DNA from: a virus | Strand: one strand, 5' to 3' | DNA length: 63,092 bases | IMG/VR virus record: IMGVR_UViG_3300036852_000204 | Location: 1-63,092 of that record | In this document: piece after piece, positions 56,624 through 63,092 of the stretch | Layout of the letters: each line of letters opens with the position of its first letter | Numbering within the stretch: position 1 is the first letter of the stretch | Position numbers and translations under genes: made by a program | Notes under the pieces: generated by a model | Told to the model about the DNA's origin: nothing | Database searches by the model: none | The model's input: the letters and a program-made list of their open reading frames with translations, nothing else

Positions 56624-56863
56624 TTACGTTGTCGGTTTCGGTAGGCTGCAATAGCCCTTGAGTGAGGCGTTCATTAGCGGCTCGCGGACTAAGTTAAAAA
56701 CGACCTCGGAGTGGTCAAGCCCCCAGATGCCGGTTGCCTTGAGCTGATCGATCATCGCCCACACCTGCGACGGCAGATTGACCTCTCGCACGTCACCGTC
56801 TACCGGCTCCTGTGTCTCTGGTTCGCGTGGCTTGTGCTCAAAGCCGCCGTAGGTCGTTGCCAT
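56624..56863 (-). CDS. RHH-like small protein, 79 aa
   Basis: VNLPSQVWAMIDQLKATGIW then DHSEVVFNLVREPLM fits a ribbon-helix-helix DNA-binding domain. GGGCCGGG precedes the ATG. Could regulate this cluster. Confidence 0.55.
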   Translation of the reverse strand: MATTYGGFEHKPREPETQEPVDGDVREVNLPSQVWAMIDQLKATGIWGLDHSEVVFNLVREPLMNASLKGYCSLPKPTT

Positions 56864-56875
56864 GGTCCCGGCCCT

Positions 56876-57226
56876 TTATTGGTTGTGATCGGTGGCCTGC
56901 GCAATGGCTTGGCGCATCTGCTCGCGCAGGGCGTCGTATCGGGCCTCGCATCTGCTCGCCATCTCGCGTTCCATCGCCTCAAGCGCCAACAGCATCGCAG
57001 GCGCGGCGGCGGCTAGTCGTGAGCCGTGCCCGCTGTCGAGATTGAACTTGGCGAGGCAGGCGCCCATGTTGTCGTAGAGATACCAACGGCCCGCGTCCGG
57101 CTTCGCCTTCCAAGGGAAGTGGCTGCGCATCATGGCCAGCATCTTCTCGTGCCAGATTTGCCCATCCGTCTTGCCTGCGTCTTCCGGTTTGCGCGGCGGC
57201 GTGTTGTCGATGTGCAGAACGCTCAT
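56876..57226 (-). CDS. Hypothetical protein, 116 aa
   Basis: DAGKTDGQIWHEKMLAMMRS, then RLAAAAPAMLLALEAMEREM, sharing the AAAPxxxxAL motif with 54661-54804. Helical end. AAAGGCCG precedes ATG. Function unknown. Confidence 0.6.
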   Translation of the reverse strand: MSVLHIDNTPPRKPEDAGKTDGQIWHEKMLAMMRSHFPWKAKPDAGRWYLYDNMGACLAKFNLDSGHGSRLAAAAPAMLLALEAMEREMASRCEARYDALREQMRQAIAQATDHNQ

Positions 57227-57247
57227 GGTTCCGGCCTTTCGTTTGAT

Positions 57248-57533
57248 CTAAAACTCGCTGAACCCGCGCCACGTTAGCGCTTGCACATCGTCCGTATTGT
57301 GCTCAACGGCGAGCTTGAGCGCCTGATCGCGCGTTACCTTCCCCGCCTTCTTTGCGCCGCATCAAGCGCGGCGCAAAGAAGGCCTGCGCTTGCTCTAGCG
57401 TGATTTCGCCGGAGTGGACGCGAGCCATGAGGGCCTTGCGAACCTCCATCGAGTCTGCGACGGCGCCACGCGCCTCTGCTTGCTTCAGCGCCTCGCGCCG
57501 CAAGCGCCAGCGGTCATATCGGTTGTTCGGCAT
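57248..57533 (-). pseudogene. Helical protein gene broken at an inverted repeat
   Basis: ATG 57533 gives RWRLRREALKQAEARGAVAD ... GEITLEQAQAFFAPR, then reads through the 57346-57382 palindrome and stops at 57303. In the +1 frame a protein-like tail (GKVTRDQALKLAVEHNTDDV, then QALTWRGFSEF) continues to TAG at 57248, directly before the next ribosome site, where this gene should end in the tight operon spacing. So it is frameshifted by one base near the palindrome. Confidence 0.6.
57346..57382. repeat. Perfect 15-bp inverted repeat inside a gene
   Basis: CCTTCTTTGCGCCGC and GCGGCGCAAAGAAGG around ATCAAGC. Lies at the point where the surrounding gene loses its frame. Confidence 0.9.
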
Positions 57534-57543
57534 GCTCTGGGCC

Positions 57544-57864
57544 TCATCTTTGCTTTAGAGCTTGGCTGATGTTCCACTGATTTTTGAACAGGCGGTCAGC
57601 CCACGTCCCATCAGTAGGAACGAACCCCCGCAGGGCGCCTTCTGAGATCAGTTTGTGGGTGGCGTCGAGGACGCTGCGCAACTTGTTGATCTCGTCCGCA
57701 GCGCCGCCAAGAGCAACGCTCAGGTCCGCGCACTCGCCTTGTGAGATTTCGCGCGTTGTTGGCGTCTTGCCAAGCTCGACGCACGGGCGGTTGCCGTAGA
57801 ACTCCGCCATCTCGCGAAGTTGCTTCGGGTCTCTGATTTGGAACTCGCTGTCGGGGTCTGACAT
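57544..57864 (-). CDS. Hypothetical protein, 106 aa
   Basis: MSDPDSEFQIRDPKQLREMA, then SVALGGAADEINKLRSVLDA and a WADRLFKNQ segment. GAGGCCGCC precedes ATG. Helical; function unknown. Confidence 0.6.
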   Translation of the reverse strand: MSDPDSEFQIRDPKQLREMAEFYGNRPCVELGKTPTTREISQGECADLSVALGGAADEINKLRSVLDATHKLISEGALRGFVPTDGTWADRLFKNQWNISQALKQR

Positions 57865-57871
57865 GGCGGCC

Positions 57872-58117
57872 TCAATTTGACAAAAAGTCTTTGATCTTAG
57901 TTTCGTACTCAATGAGATACCAATCTAGCAGTTCGGCCATTACGCGGCGCGTCTCTGGCGAGTGAGCAGAACCGAGCTTTCCTGGTCCGGGTTTCTCCCT
58001 CAGCGCGTCCCGCTGCTGACGCATCATGGCAAACATATCGGTCACGCCTTCGCGCAGTTCAACCAGATCAAGCTCGTTCGCAAGCGTGGCCTCATCTATG
58101 TGCGTTTGCTTCGGCAT
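57872..58117 (-). CDS. Hypothetical protein, 81 aa
   Basis: MPKQTHIDEATLANELDLVE and EKPGPGKLGSAHSPETRRVM. GAGGCCGGG precedes ATG. Helical, acidic; function unknown. Confidence 0.6.
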   Translation of the reverse strand: MPKQTHIDEATLANELDLVELREGVTDMFAMMRQQRDALREKPGPGKLGSAHSPETRRVMAELLDWYLIEYETKIKDFLSN

Positions 58118-58129
58118 CTTGCCCGGCCT

Positions 58130-58330
58130 CTACGTTGACGTTTCGGGGATGACGGAAAAGCCCGTTCGCCTGGGCTTACCGTCCGTGTAGATACGTTTGG
58201 CGCTGATGCGCACGATGCGCGGGCCGCGCTGACACACGAGCGGGTCCACATCGCCGTGGATGACCTCGACAACAGTGCCTTCCGGCACTCGTGGGTCATT
58301 GTCTTTGAGCTTGGTTCCCGACTTCAGCAT
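58130..58330 (-). CDS. Hypothetical protein, 66 aa
   Basis: MLKSGTKLKDNDPRVPEGTV then RGPRIVRISAKRIYTDGKPR: beta-rich with basic loops, perhaps a small OB- or SH3-like fold. GAGGCCGG precedes ATG. Confidence 0.6.
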   Translation of the reverse strand: MLKSGTKLKDNDPRVPEGTVVEVIHGDVDPLVCQRGPRIVRISAKRIYTDGKPRRTGFSVIPETST

Positions 58331-58341
58331 TGTGTCCGGCC

Positions 58342-58644
58342 TCAATTTGGTGTTTCGGGGAACGCTTCTGGGATGATCTTTTGCCACTCTTCCTCGGGGT
58401 TGTGCCCGCGCTCAAGAAACTCTGGGCGCTCAATGTCCCGCACATACTCAATCAAGCCGTGCGGGTCAGTGTCCCCATCTACGATGATGCGCTCGATATC
58501 GCGAAGCCAGTTTGTTGGGCATGAGTTTTCGTCCACCATGAACTCCCCCACTTCGGACTCCGGGTGAACTCGCGGAACGACAAAATAGACCGGCTTGTCC
58601 TGGGGTGGCAGGCAGACGATCGTGTACCCTTCATGCTTCGCCAC
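58342..58644 (-). CDS. Hypothetical acidic protein, 100 aa
   Basis: GTG 58644 is preferred over the ATG at 58674 because GAAAGGCCG lies just before it, as with its neighbours. AKHEGYTIVCLPPQDKPVYF, then DGDTDPHGLIEYVRDIERPE. Function unknown. Confidence 0.6.
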   Translation of the reverse strand: MAKHEGYTIVCLPPQDKPVYFVVPRVHPESEVGEFMVDENSCPTNWLRDIERIIVDGDTDPHGLIEYVRDIERPEFLERGHNPEEEWQKIIPEAFPETPN

Positions 58645-58663
58645 GGTCGCGGCCTTTCTCTTC

Positions 58664-58891
58664 TCAGAGCACATCTTGGCTTGAGCGGCACTCTACAGCG
58701 ATAACGTCCGGGCTGCCTTTGCCCCATGTCTCAAGGCGTGCCGCCACCAGTTCAGGGCGGCCGACGCACGATGCGATCTTCCACGTCTCGCCCCGCTTGT
58801 GCAGGATTGCGTGGGTGTATTGGCGGGCCGCGCTGGTGCGGTGGAGGGCCTTGCCGTCCGGTGCCACGAAGGTGAAGATTTGTTTTGCCAT
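58664..58891 (-). CDS. First gene of the leftward small-gene cluster, 75 aa
   Basis: MAKQIFTFVAPDGKALHRTS, then AILHKRGETWKIASCVGRPE: beta-rich. ATG lies 7 bp from the likely -10 (TACATA), so it may be leaderless. Function unknown. Confidence 0.6.
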   Translation of the reverse strand: MAKQIFTFVAPDGKALHRTSAARQYTHAILHKRGETWKIASCVGRPELVAARLETWGKGSPDVIAVECRSSQDVL

Positions 58892-58897
58892 GACCAA

Positions 58898-58943
58898 TAT
58901 GTAGCACACGTCTCTTGACTTTACAATACCTGTCGTGTAGATT
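58898..58943. promoter_or_regulatory. Divergent promoter pair
   Basis: Rightward: TTGACT (58915-58920), 17 bp, TAGATT (58938-58943), with ATG at 58951. Leftward (minus strand): TTGTAA (58921-58926 complement), 17 bp, TACATA (58898-58903 complement), with ATG at 58891. The -35 boxes abut, and ACACG/CGTGT half-sites flank them, so one protein could control both clusters. Confidence 0.6.
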
Positions 58944-58950
58944 TTCGGAA

Positions 58951-59571
58951 ATGAACACTGGAGACGTATTTGTCATTGTTCGCGGCCATCGTTGGATGTC
59001 GGCCGACAAGCAGGCCGACGCCATGCGGGAGCCCAAACCCAAGGCGGTCTGGTCGCTCGACGGTGGTAAAAAGCTGCCGGCATGCACGCTCCGCGATCTT
59101 GAGAAGTGGGCGACGCCAGGTCGAGTGTTCCGCGTCTATCACCTGTTTCTGCTGGCCGACCCGGCGAAGCGTACTCCGCTCATGGTCGAGCGGCTTCTAG
59201 CTCTGGTGCACAAACTTGTGGATAGGCGCGGCGTTGTGATCGAGGACGCATTCTGCGGGCTAAGTACCGCGCACAAAGGGCAAAAGAGCGCGATGCTAGC
59301 GCTGGCGAAAGAAATGATTGCGCGCAGTTGCAAGGGCGCCCGGTCGGCCGTGAACGGCAAAAAGAGCAAGGGCCGCCCGCTCGCGTTCTCGGCCGCGCAG
59401 ATTGATATTGTCGAGGCCGAATGGTTCAACGCGCGGCACGCCACGAACGAAGCAGCGCTGAAGGCGATGGCCAAGCAAGGCGTCAAGATCAGCGAGACAC
59501 AGGCATGGCGCGAGATGGAAAAGCGCCGAGGTAGAGGCAAGGGCGGCAGCGGCCGACCCTATCAACGCTAG
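58951..59571 (+). CDS. Resolvase-like protein, 206 aa
   Basis: ATG 58951 lies about 8 bp from the -10, so the mRNA is likely leaderless. The C-terminus (KGRPLAFSAAQIDIVEAEWF ... ETQAWREMEKR) resembles the HTH end of serine resolvases; the N-terminal part has a resolvase-like pattern (LLALVHKLVDRRGVVIEDAF) but no catalytic Ser motif is visible. It may be a DNA-binding derivative. First gene of the rightward cluster. Confidence 0.6.
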   Translation: MNTGDVFVIVRGHRWMSADKQADAMREPKPKAVWSLDGGKKLPACTLRDLEKWATPGRVFRVYHLFLLADPAKRTPLMVERLLALVHKLVDRRGVVIEDAFCGLSTAHKGQKSAMLALAKEMIARSCKGARSAVNGKKSKGRPLAFSAAQIDIVEAEWFNARHATNEAALKAMAKQGVKISETQAWREMEKRRGRGKGGSGRPYQR

Positions 59572-59578
59572 GAGGCGT

Positions 59579-59872
59579 GTGGATAACGTCGTGAAGATCA
59601 AGCGCAAGGTCCGCCCGCTGCGGGCTACATATCAGCCAGACGCGCCTTATGTGGTGGAACGGGAAGATCAGGACGACGGATCGATCCGCTACATGGTGTT
59701 CGATCACCGGCCGGACACGTACCGTTTTGTATGCAGCACGAATGACGATTGTGGCGCCGACCCGAGCGCAAAGCACGATGCAGAACAGATTGCGCGCGGT
59801 CTAAACCTGCTGGTGCAGCACGGCCTAGAGAAAGCGCCACTGATTGTTGACTTGCCTAATCAGGAAGAATGA
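59579..59872 (+). CDS. Hypothetical protein, 97 aa
   Basis: GTG after GGAGGCGT. KRKVRPLRATYQPDAPYVVE, then VFDHRPDTYRFVCSTNDDCG. Beta-rich start, helical end; function unknown. Confidence 0.65.
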   Translation: MDNVVKIKRKVRPLRATYQPDAPYVVEREDQDDGSIRYMVFDHRPDTYRFVCSTNDDCGADPSAKHDAEQIARGLNLLVQHGLEKAPLIVDLPNQEE

Positions 59873-59884
59873 AGAGGAGCGGTT

Positions 59885-60061
59885 GTGCGCGTTGACATCA
59901 ACGATACGATCATCGCGGATCAGGGGCGTCAGCTACGTCGCGCCCGCCAGACGCTGCAGCGCATACTGCAGTTTGCGGACGACGCGACGCTCACGACGGA
60001 AAAGGCAGTTGAGAAGATCGCCGCCCTATGTCGTGAGCGACTTGAAGACTTGGAAAAGTAG
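59885..60061 (+). CDS. Hypothetical helical protein, 58 aa
   Basis: GTG after GAGGAG. VDINDTIIADQGRQLRRARQ then LQFADDATLTTEKAVEKIAA. Helical; function unknown. Confidence 0.6.
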   Translation: MRVDINDTIIADQGRQLRRARQTLQRILQFADDATLTTEKAVEKIAALCRERLEDLEK

Positions 60062-60069
60062 GATCTGAA

Positions 60070-60288
60070 ATGCAGGTGCGCCGGAGAGACATTAAACCGG
60101 GGGCCGTGATCCAACAGGCCGGGACCAATCACGTGCGCATCGTGCGCTCCATAGAGTATGGCCGGGCTACGTTCTTTGACAGCCTCTTTGGCGAAGGCGA
60201 GTGCCTGTGTACGTCGATGGTCGCGTGGGCCAACTGGCCGCTTAAACGAGAGCGCATCAAGAAGATAGTCCGTGAACAGAAGCAATAA
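60070..60288 (+). CDS. Hypothetical protein, 72 aa
   Basis: QVRRRDIKPGAVIQQAGTNH then ATFFDSLFGEGECLCTSMVA: mostly beta. Ends 17 bp into the upstream frame of the following gene. Function unknown. Confidence 0.6.
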   Translation: MQVRRRDIKPGAVIQQAGTNHVRIVRSIEYGRATFFDSLFGEGECLCTSMVAWANWPLKRERIKKIVREQKQ

Positions 60289-60301
60289 ACGAACGGAGCG
60301 G

Positions 60302-60532
60302 ATGGTGGTCAACATTGCGCAGGGGATGCCTGGCATCGTTGCTGACATTCTCGCGGAGGCCAGGCGCCCCATGACTATCAAAGAGATCGCCACGGAGGTT
60401 GACCGTCTCGGTCGGACGCATGCGAGGTACACATCGTACAAAGCTGCGATTGGCGCGCTGCAGAAGCGGAAGAAGAAAGTGGGCGATGTGCGTGTCGTGT
60501 CGCCGGGTGTTTGGGAAACAGCGAAGCCGTAA
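60302..60532 (+). CDS. Winged-helix (HARE-HTH-like) protein, 76 aa
   Basis: RRPMTIKEIATEVDRLGRTH, then YTSYKAAIGALQKRKKKVG and VVSPGVWETAKP: reads as a HARE-HTH or winged helix. A GTG at 60272 is an alternative start. Possible regulator. Confidence 0.55.
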   Translation: MVVNIAQGMPGIVADILAEARRPMTIKEIATEVDRLGRTHARYTSYKAAIGALQKRKKKVGDVRVVSPGVWETAKP

Positions 60533-60543
60533 AGGAGGCGCAC

Positions 60544-60699
60544 ATGATCAACACCGAAGAGATGGACCGGGAGCTGTTGGCAGCCGGCCACATCACGAAA
60601 GAGCAATTCGAAGCGAACCAGATGGCACGCGCTCGGCAGGCGGAATACTCGGCCATGATCGCGATGCTGGCGTATGGACGAACGTGGCGCACACGCTAA
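60544..60699 (+). CDS. Small protein, 51 aa
   Basis: AGGAGGCGCAC before ATG. MINTEEMDRELLAAGHITKE then FEANQMARARQAEYSAMIAM: helical; function unknown. Confidence 0.6.
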   Translation: MINTEEMDRELLAAGHITKEQFEANQMARARQAEYSAMIAMLAYGRTWRTR

Positions 60700-60769
60700 C
60701 GGTCAGGAATTTATCAGGTACGCGCTTTCGCCAGACGGCCTCCGCGCCCTGGCCGAAGCGCTGCAATAA
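60674..60769 (+). CDS. Small protein, 31 aa
   Basis: Overlaps the previous gene by 26 bp. MDERGAHANGQEFIRYALSP then DGLRALAEALQ. Protein-like but tiny. Confidence 0.4.
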   Translation: MDERGAHANGQEFIRYALSPDGLRALAEALQ

Positions 60770-60782
60770 TAGGGAGAGGCGC

Positions 60783-61037
60783 GTGGACGATATCAGGATG
60801 GAAGTCATCTACGGTCACAAGATCATAGAGCCGAAGTTTCACGCCCGGCTTACCTATGTTGAGCCGACGCGGTGGCAGCGGTTCAGGTGGTTCGTCAGTC
60901 GCAATTGGTACGTGCCGATCTGCATGGCGGTGGCGGTATTCGTCGGTATGCACGCGCCGGGCCTACTGGCTATCGGAGTGGCTTCATTCGTCACATCGTT
61001 TCTTCTTGTCACCCTGTTTGGACGGTTACTGAAATAG
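60783..61037 (+). CDS. Two-helix membrane protein, 84 aa
   Basis: GTG after GGAGAGGC. VIYGHKIIEPKFHARLTYVE, then two transmembrane helices (YVPICMAVAVFVGMHA; LLAIGVASFVTSFLLVTLFG). Function unknown. Confidence 0.6.
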   Translation: MDDIRMEVIYGHKIIEPKFHARLTYVEPTRWQRFRWFVSRNWYVPICMAVAVFVGMHAPGLLAIGVASFVTSFLLVTLFGRLLK

Positions 61038-61047
61038 GAGGGAGACC

Positions 61048-61248
61048 GTGGCCAATACGATCCGATGGCTGATGGCGTGGTCCTGCTATTGGGTTGGCCA
61101 CTGCGTTTGGAAAGTCGGGGACATGATTCTCGGAAAGCACATGCCGGGAGGGTGGTATCGCATCTACAGCACGTGCATGGTGTGGTCTGACTACTGGCAG
61201 GGCGACACGACGCACGGGCCGTGGAAAGCGGTCGAAGGCGATAGCTGA
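61048..61248 (+). CDS. Trp/Tyr-rich protein, 66 aa
   Basis: GTG after GGAGGGAGA. RWLMAWSCYWVGHCVWKVGD then GGWYRIYSTCMVWSDYW: unusually rich in Trp and Tyr, perhaps membrane-associated. Confidence 0.6.
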   Translation: MANTIRWLMAWSCYWVGHCVWKVGDMILGKHMPGGWYRIYSTCMVWSDYWQGDTTHGPWKAVEGDS

Positions 61249-61262
61249 AAAGGAGGCACAGC

Positions 61263-61481
61263 GTGCCGGAAACTTGGGGCAACTACGACGTGACCTACTC
61301 GCTTGACGGCAAGCAATGGGCGTTGCCCGTGCGTGCCACGAGTGCCGAGGATGCGATGCGCCGCGTTCGGCGTGCGGCGGCCTTCGGGAAGGCAGATGGG
61401 CCGTGGAGCCGACCAATCGCGGCGTGGCACGGCTGGCTGTGGGTTCCTCTCTATGTGTGGTGGCGCAATGCCCGTACTTAG
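61263..61481 (+). CDS. Hypothetical protein, 72 aa
   Basis: GTG after AGGAGGCAC. YDVTYSLDGKQWALPVRATS then AAWHGWLWVPLYVWWRNART: aromatic-rich C-terminus. Function unknown. Confidence 0.6.
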   Translation: MPETWGNYDVTYSLDGKQWALPVRATSAEDAMRRVRRAAAFGKADGPWSRPIAAWHGWLWVPLYVWWRNART

Positions 61482-61863
61482 GCCACGCATCGACATGAGC
61501 CGCTTTACCAAGACGCGCTTTCTGGCCATCGCCAAGAGCCGCAGCAAGCGCCATCAGTTCGTGGACGACTACACGGGAGCGAACCTAGCCGCGCAACTGC
61601 GAGCCTTGCGCGAGGATCGCGGTCTATCGCAGCACGAGATGGCGAAGCTAAGCGGCATAGCCCAGCCGACCATCAGCGAGTGCGAGACGCCCGAGCGGTG
61701 TAGCCATGTGACCATCGCTACGCTTCTGCGGTTCGCGGCGTTCTTTGACGTGGCACTGATCATCCGGTTTGTCGGCTGGCCAACCTTCGTGGCTCTACTG
61801 CCGGATGGAAACGTCGTTGATGTGCCGCCAGCGTTCGCAGGCGATTTGCCGAAGTTGGCATAA
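61468..61863 (+). CDS. XRE-family HTH regulator
   Basis: 131 residues. NLAAQLRALREDRGLSQHEM, AKLSGIAQPTISECETPE, TIATLLRFAAFFDVALIIRF is a complete XRE-type helix-turn-helix. It begins within the end of the preceding gene (14-bp overlap); ATG 61495 is an alternative. Could regulate the divergent clusters or act as a secondary repressor. Confidence 0.75.
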   Translation: MPVLRPRIDMSRFTKTRFLAIAKSRSKRHQFVDDYTGANLAAQLRALREDRGLSQHEMAKLSGIAQPTISECETPERCSHVTIATLLRFAAFFDVALIIRFVGWPTFVALLPDGNVVDVPPAFAGDLPKLA

Positions 61864-61882
61864 AACGAAGGGAGGAGTGGCA

Positions 61883-62128
61883 GTGCAGAGCCTCGTGGAT
61901 GCCATCGCCGCGCTGGAGAAGGACGACCGCTTTCCCAAGCACGTTCGCGATGAAGCAATCTGGGCGCTGCGCAAGGTGATTGAGGAAGCCGACCGGCGTC
62001 CAGTTTACGTCAAGACCGAGGATGCCGCAGACCTCATGAAGGAACTTGCTACTGCGCCCGAGTGCGGCCCGGTGGCGCGCGTGCTGAGTAAATTGATCGC
62101 CCTTCTGGGCGGCGTGAAGCTCAAATAA
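61883..62128 (+). CDS. Hypothetical helical protein, 81 aa
   Basis: GTG after GGGAGGAG. QSLVDAIAALEKDDRFPKHV, then EDAADLMKELATAPECGPVA. All-helical; function unknown. Confidence 0.6.
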   Translation: MQSLVDAIAALEKDDRFPKHVRDEAIWALRKVIEEADRRPVYVKTEDAADLMKELATAPECGPVARVLSKLIALLGGVKLK

Positions 62129-62141
62129 ACGGAGCATCGCA

Positions 62142-62462
62142 GTGGATGATGATAGTCGCCTCTATCGGGCACTTAGGGCTGGGACGAGCCAGCCGGGCGA
62201 CATCGAGCGCGTCGTTCAGTGTCTACGAGATGCAGGCTTCGCGATCACCCGCAATCCAGACCCGAACGAAGAGGTGATATGGGCCACCTCAATGACCGGG
62301 GACGACTTTCGGTGCGTTCACGCTGACGACTGGCGCATTGCGCAGGTACGCATCGCCGAGCTTGAAGCGGCGCTGCGCAAGATTGTAGAGCACAGCAAAA
62401 TGACGCCGCCCGATTGGATGTACGCGTCCATCGAGGAAGCGGCGAAGATGGTCAAGAAATAG
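62142..62462 (+). CDS. Hypothetical protein, 106 aa
   Basis: GTG after ACGGAGC. RLYRALRAGTSQPGDIERVV, then DWRIAQVRIAELEAALRKIV. Function unknown. Confidence 0.6.
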   Translation: MDDDSRLYRALRAGTSQPGDIERVVQCLRDAGFAITRNPDPNEEVIWATSMTGDDFRCVHADDWRIAQVRIAELEAALRKIVEHSKMTPPDWMYASIEEAAKMVKK

Positions 62463-62468
62463 GAGGCG

Positions 62469-62786
62469 ATGATGTCCGAAGCACACATGGTGACGATGGA
62501 TGACCTGCACGAAGAAATGCGTGGAGGTCATCACTGGCGCGGCGAGGCAAAGCGGTATGAGGCGTTGTGGCGTAGTGCGCTCAGCAAGCAGGCCATGTGC
62601 TCCGACCACGTGAAGGGTGATGTTGAAATCACCTACACCTGGGATGACGGAAAGCAGGACACTCGAAAGATGCATAGCGACGAAGCCGAGCGTCTGCTCA
62701 GCCAGATTGCGCACGCTGCAGTGTTCCACGGCAGAACACGCGATGTCGCTACCGTCACGTTGACGGTGCGGCGCGCTGTCAAATAA
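62469..62786 (+). CDS. Hypothetical protein, 105 aa
   Basis: AGGAGGCG before ATG. MVTMDDLHEEMRGGHHWRGE, then GDVEITYTWDDGKQDTRKMH, with a C-terminal strand-rich end. Function unknown. Confidence 0.6.
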   Translation: MMSEAHMVTMDDLHEEMRGGHHWRGEAKRYEALWRSALSKQAMCSDHVKGDVEITYTWDDGKQDTRKMHSDEAERLLSQIAHAAVFHGRTRDVATVTLTVRRAVK

Positions 62787-62797
62787 CGGAGCCACAG

Positions 62798-62914
62798 ATG
62801 TTGCAACCCGAGACGACACTTTTGATCGGACTGTTCGCAGGCGGCATCGTTGGGTACGCGCTCGGCTTTCTGCTGGCGCGTGCAATCTATCGCAGGGATT
62901 GCGCAGCGCTGTAG
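62798..62914 (+). CDS. 38-aa single-pass membrane protein
   Basis: MLQPETTLLIGLFAGGIVGY then ALGFLLARAIYRR: one transmembrane helix with a basic tail. GGAGC precedes ATG. Function unknown. Confidence 0.6.
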   Translation: MLQPETTLLIGLFAGGIVGYALGFLLARAIYRRDCAAL

Positions 62915-62920
62915 TTACCT

Positions 62921-62940
62921 CATCCCACCTTGGTGGGATG
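62921..62940. repeat. Perfect hairpin before the last gene
   Basis: CATCCCACC-TT-GGTGGGATG, just downstream of the membrane-peptide stop. No T-run; probably an mRNA structure or a protein site. Confidence 0.6.
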
Positions 62941-62997
62941 TCGCTATCCGTGAGGACGCGACCCAGCGCTGCGCAACTGAATTGGGAGTAGAGGACC

Positions 62998-63092
62998 ATG
63001 AGCGGCAACATCACGATCAACGTGTCGGATAACGTAGTTGGCATCAGCGAAACTGCCTGCGAGATCGACCGCATGGCCAATGATATCGTGCC
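62998..63092 (+). CDS. 5' part of gene crossing the window ends
   Basis: ATG after GGGAGTAGAGG. MSGNITINVSDNVVGISETA, then CEIDRMANDIV and the first two bases of a Pro codon completed by base 1 of the window. Joined to 1-106 it makes 66 residues. Function unknown. Confidence 0.75.
   Translation, partial: MSGNITINVSDNVVGISETACEIDRMANDIV

Overview
The window looks like the complete genome of a temperate, tailed, podovirus-like phage of an alphaproteobacterium, opened at an arbitrary point. The last gene (from 62998) runs off the right edge and continues in frame from base 1 to a stop at 104-106, giving one 66-residue protein, so the 63,092 bp probably form a circle or a circularly permuted molecule. 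An alphaproteobacterial host is suggested by a GcrA-type regulator, by a tRNA-His 3' fragment with A73 beside the integrase (bacteria outside the alphaproteobacteria use C73), and by an outer-membrane beta-barrel of the Omp25/Omp31 type.

Layout. A probable attP (501-551) and a tyrosine integrase lie at the left. They end a long leftward early operon (9244 down to 560) that holds an Xis-like protein, an HNH protein, a Bet/RecT annealing protein, a Gp157-like protein and many small proteins, mostly joined by ATGA or TGATG stop/start overlaps. The immunity region (9343-10437) has a CI-like repressor between two nearly identical operator-promoters facing left (pL) and right (pR), followed by a Cro-like gene. 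The rightward early genes hold the GcrA homologue, a membrane-anchored winged-helix protein, a replication initiator with a lambda-like iteron origin inside it, a zinc-ribbon/Toprim/RecA-fold primase-helicase, an SF2 helicase, a beta-class DNA methyltransferase, an outer-membrane protein and a NusG-like protein. A 2.5-kb IS1595-type transposon with passenger genes sits 10 bp before the small terminase gene. The late genes follow: terminase, portal, scaffold, capsid, a methyltransferase/glycosyltransferase pair, neck, ejection and fibre proteins, then lysis (endolysin, spanin-like pair, holin candidates). A leftward cluster of small genes (58891-54661) and a divergent rightward cluster (58951-63092 and 1-273) close the circle.

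Notable non-genic features are a dispersed bipartite repeat of about 50 bp in seven copies, twice as inverted pairs around a single gene; five iterons with an adjacent AT-rich stretch; a perfect 15-bp inverted repeat inside a gene; three apparent non-canonical start codons (CTG, CTG, ATT), each supported by local context; and four coding disruptions that all need a +1 shift, including one that splits the repressor. These last could be real mutations, programmed frameshifts or sequence errors, and the sequence alone cannot decide.
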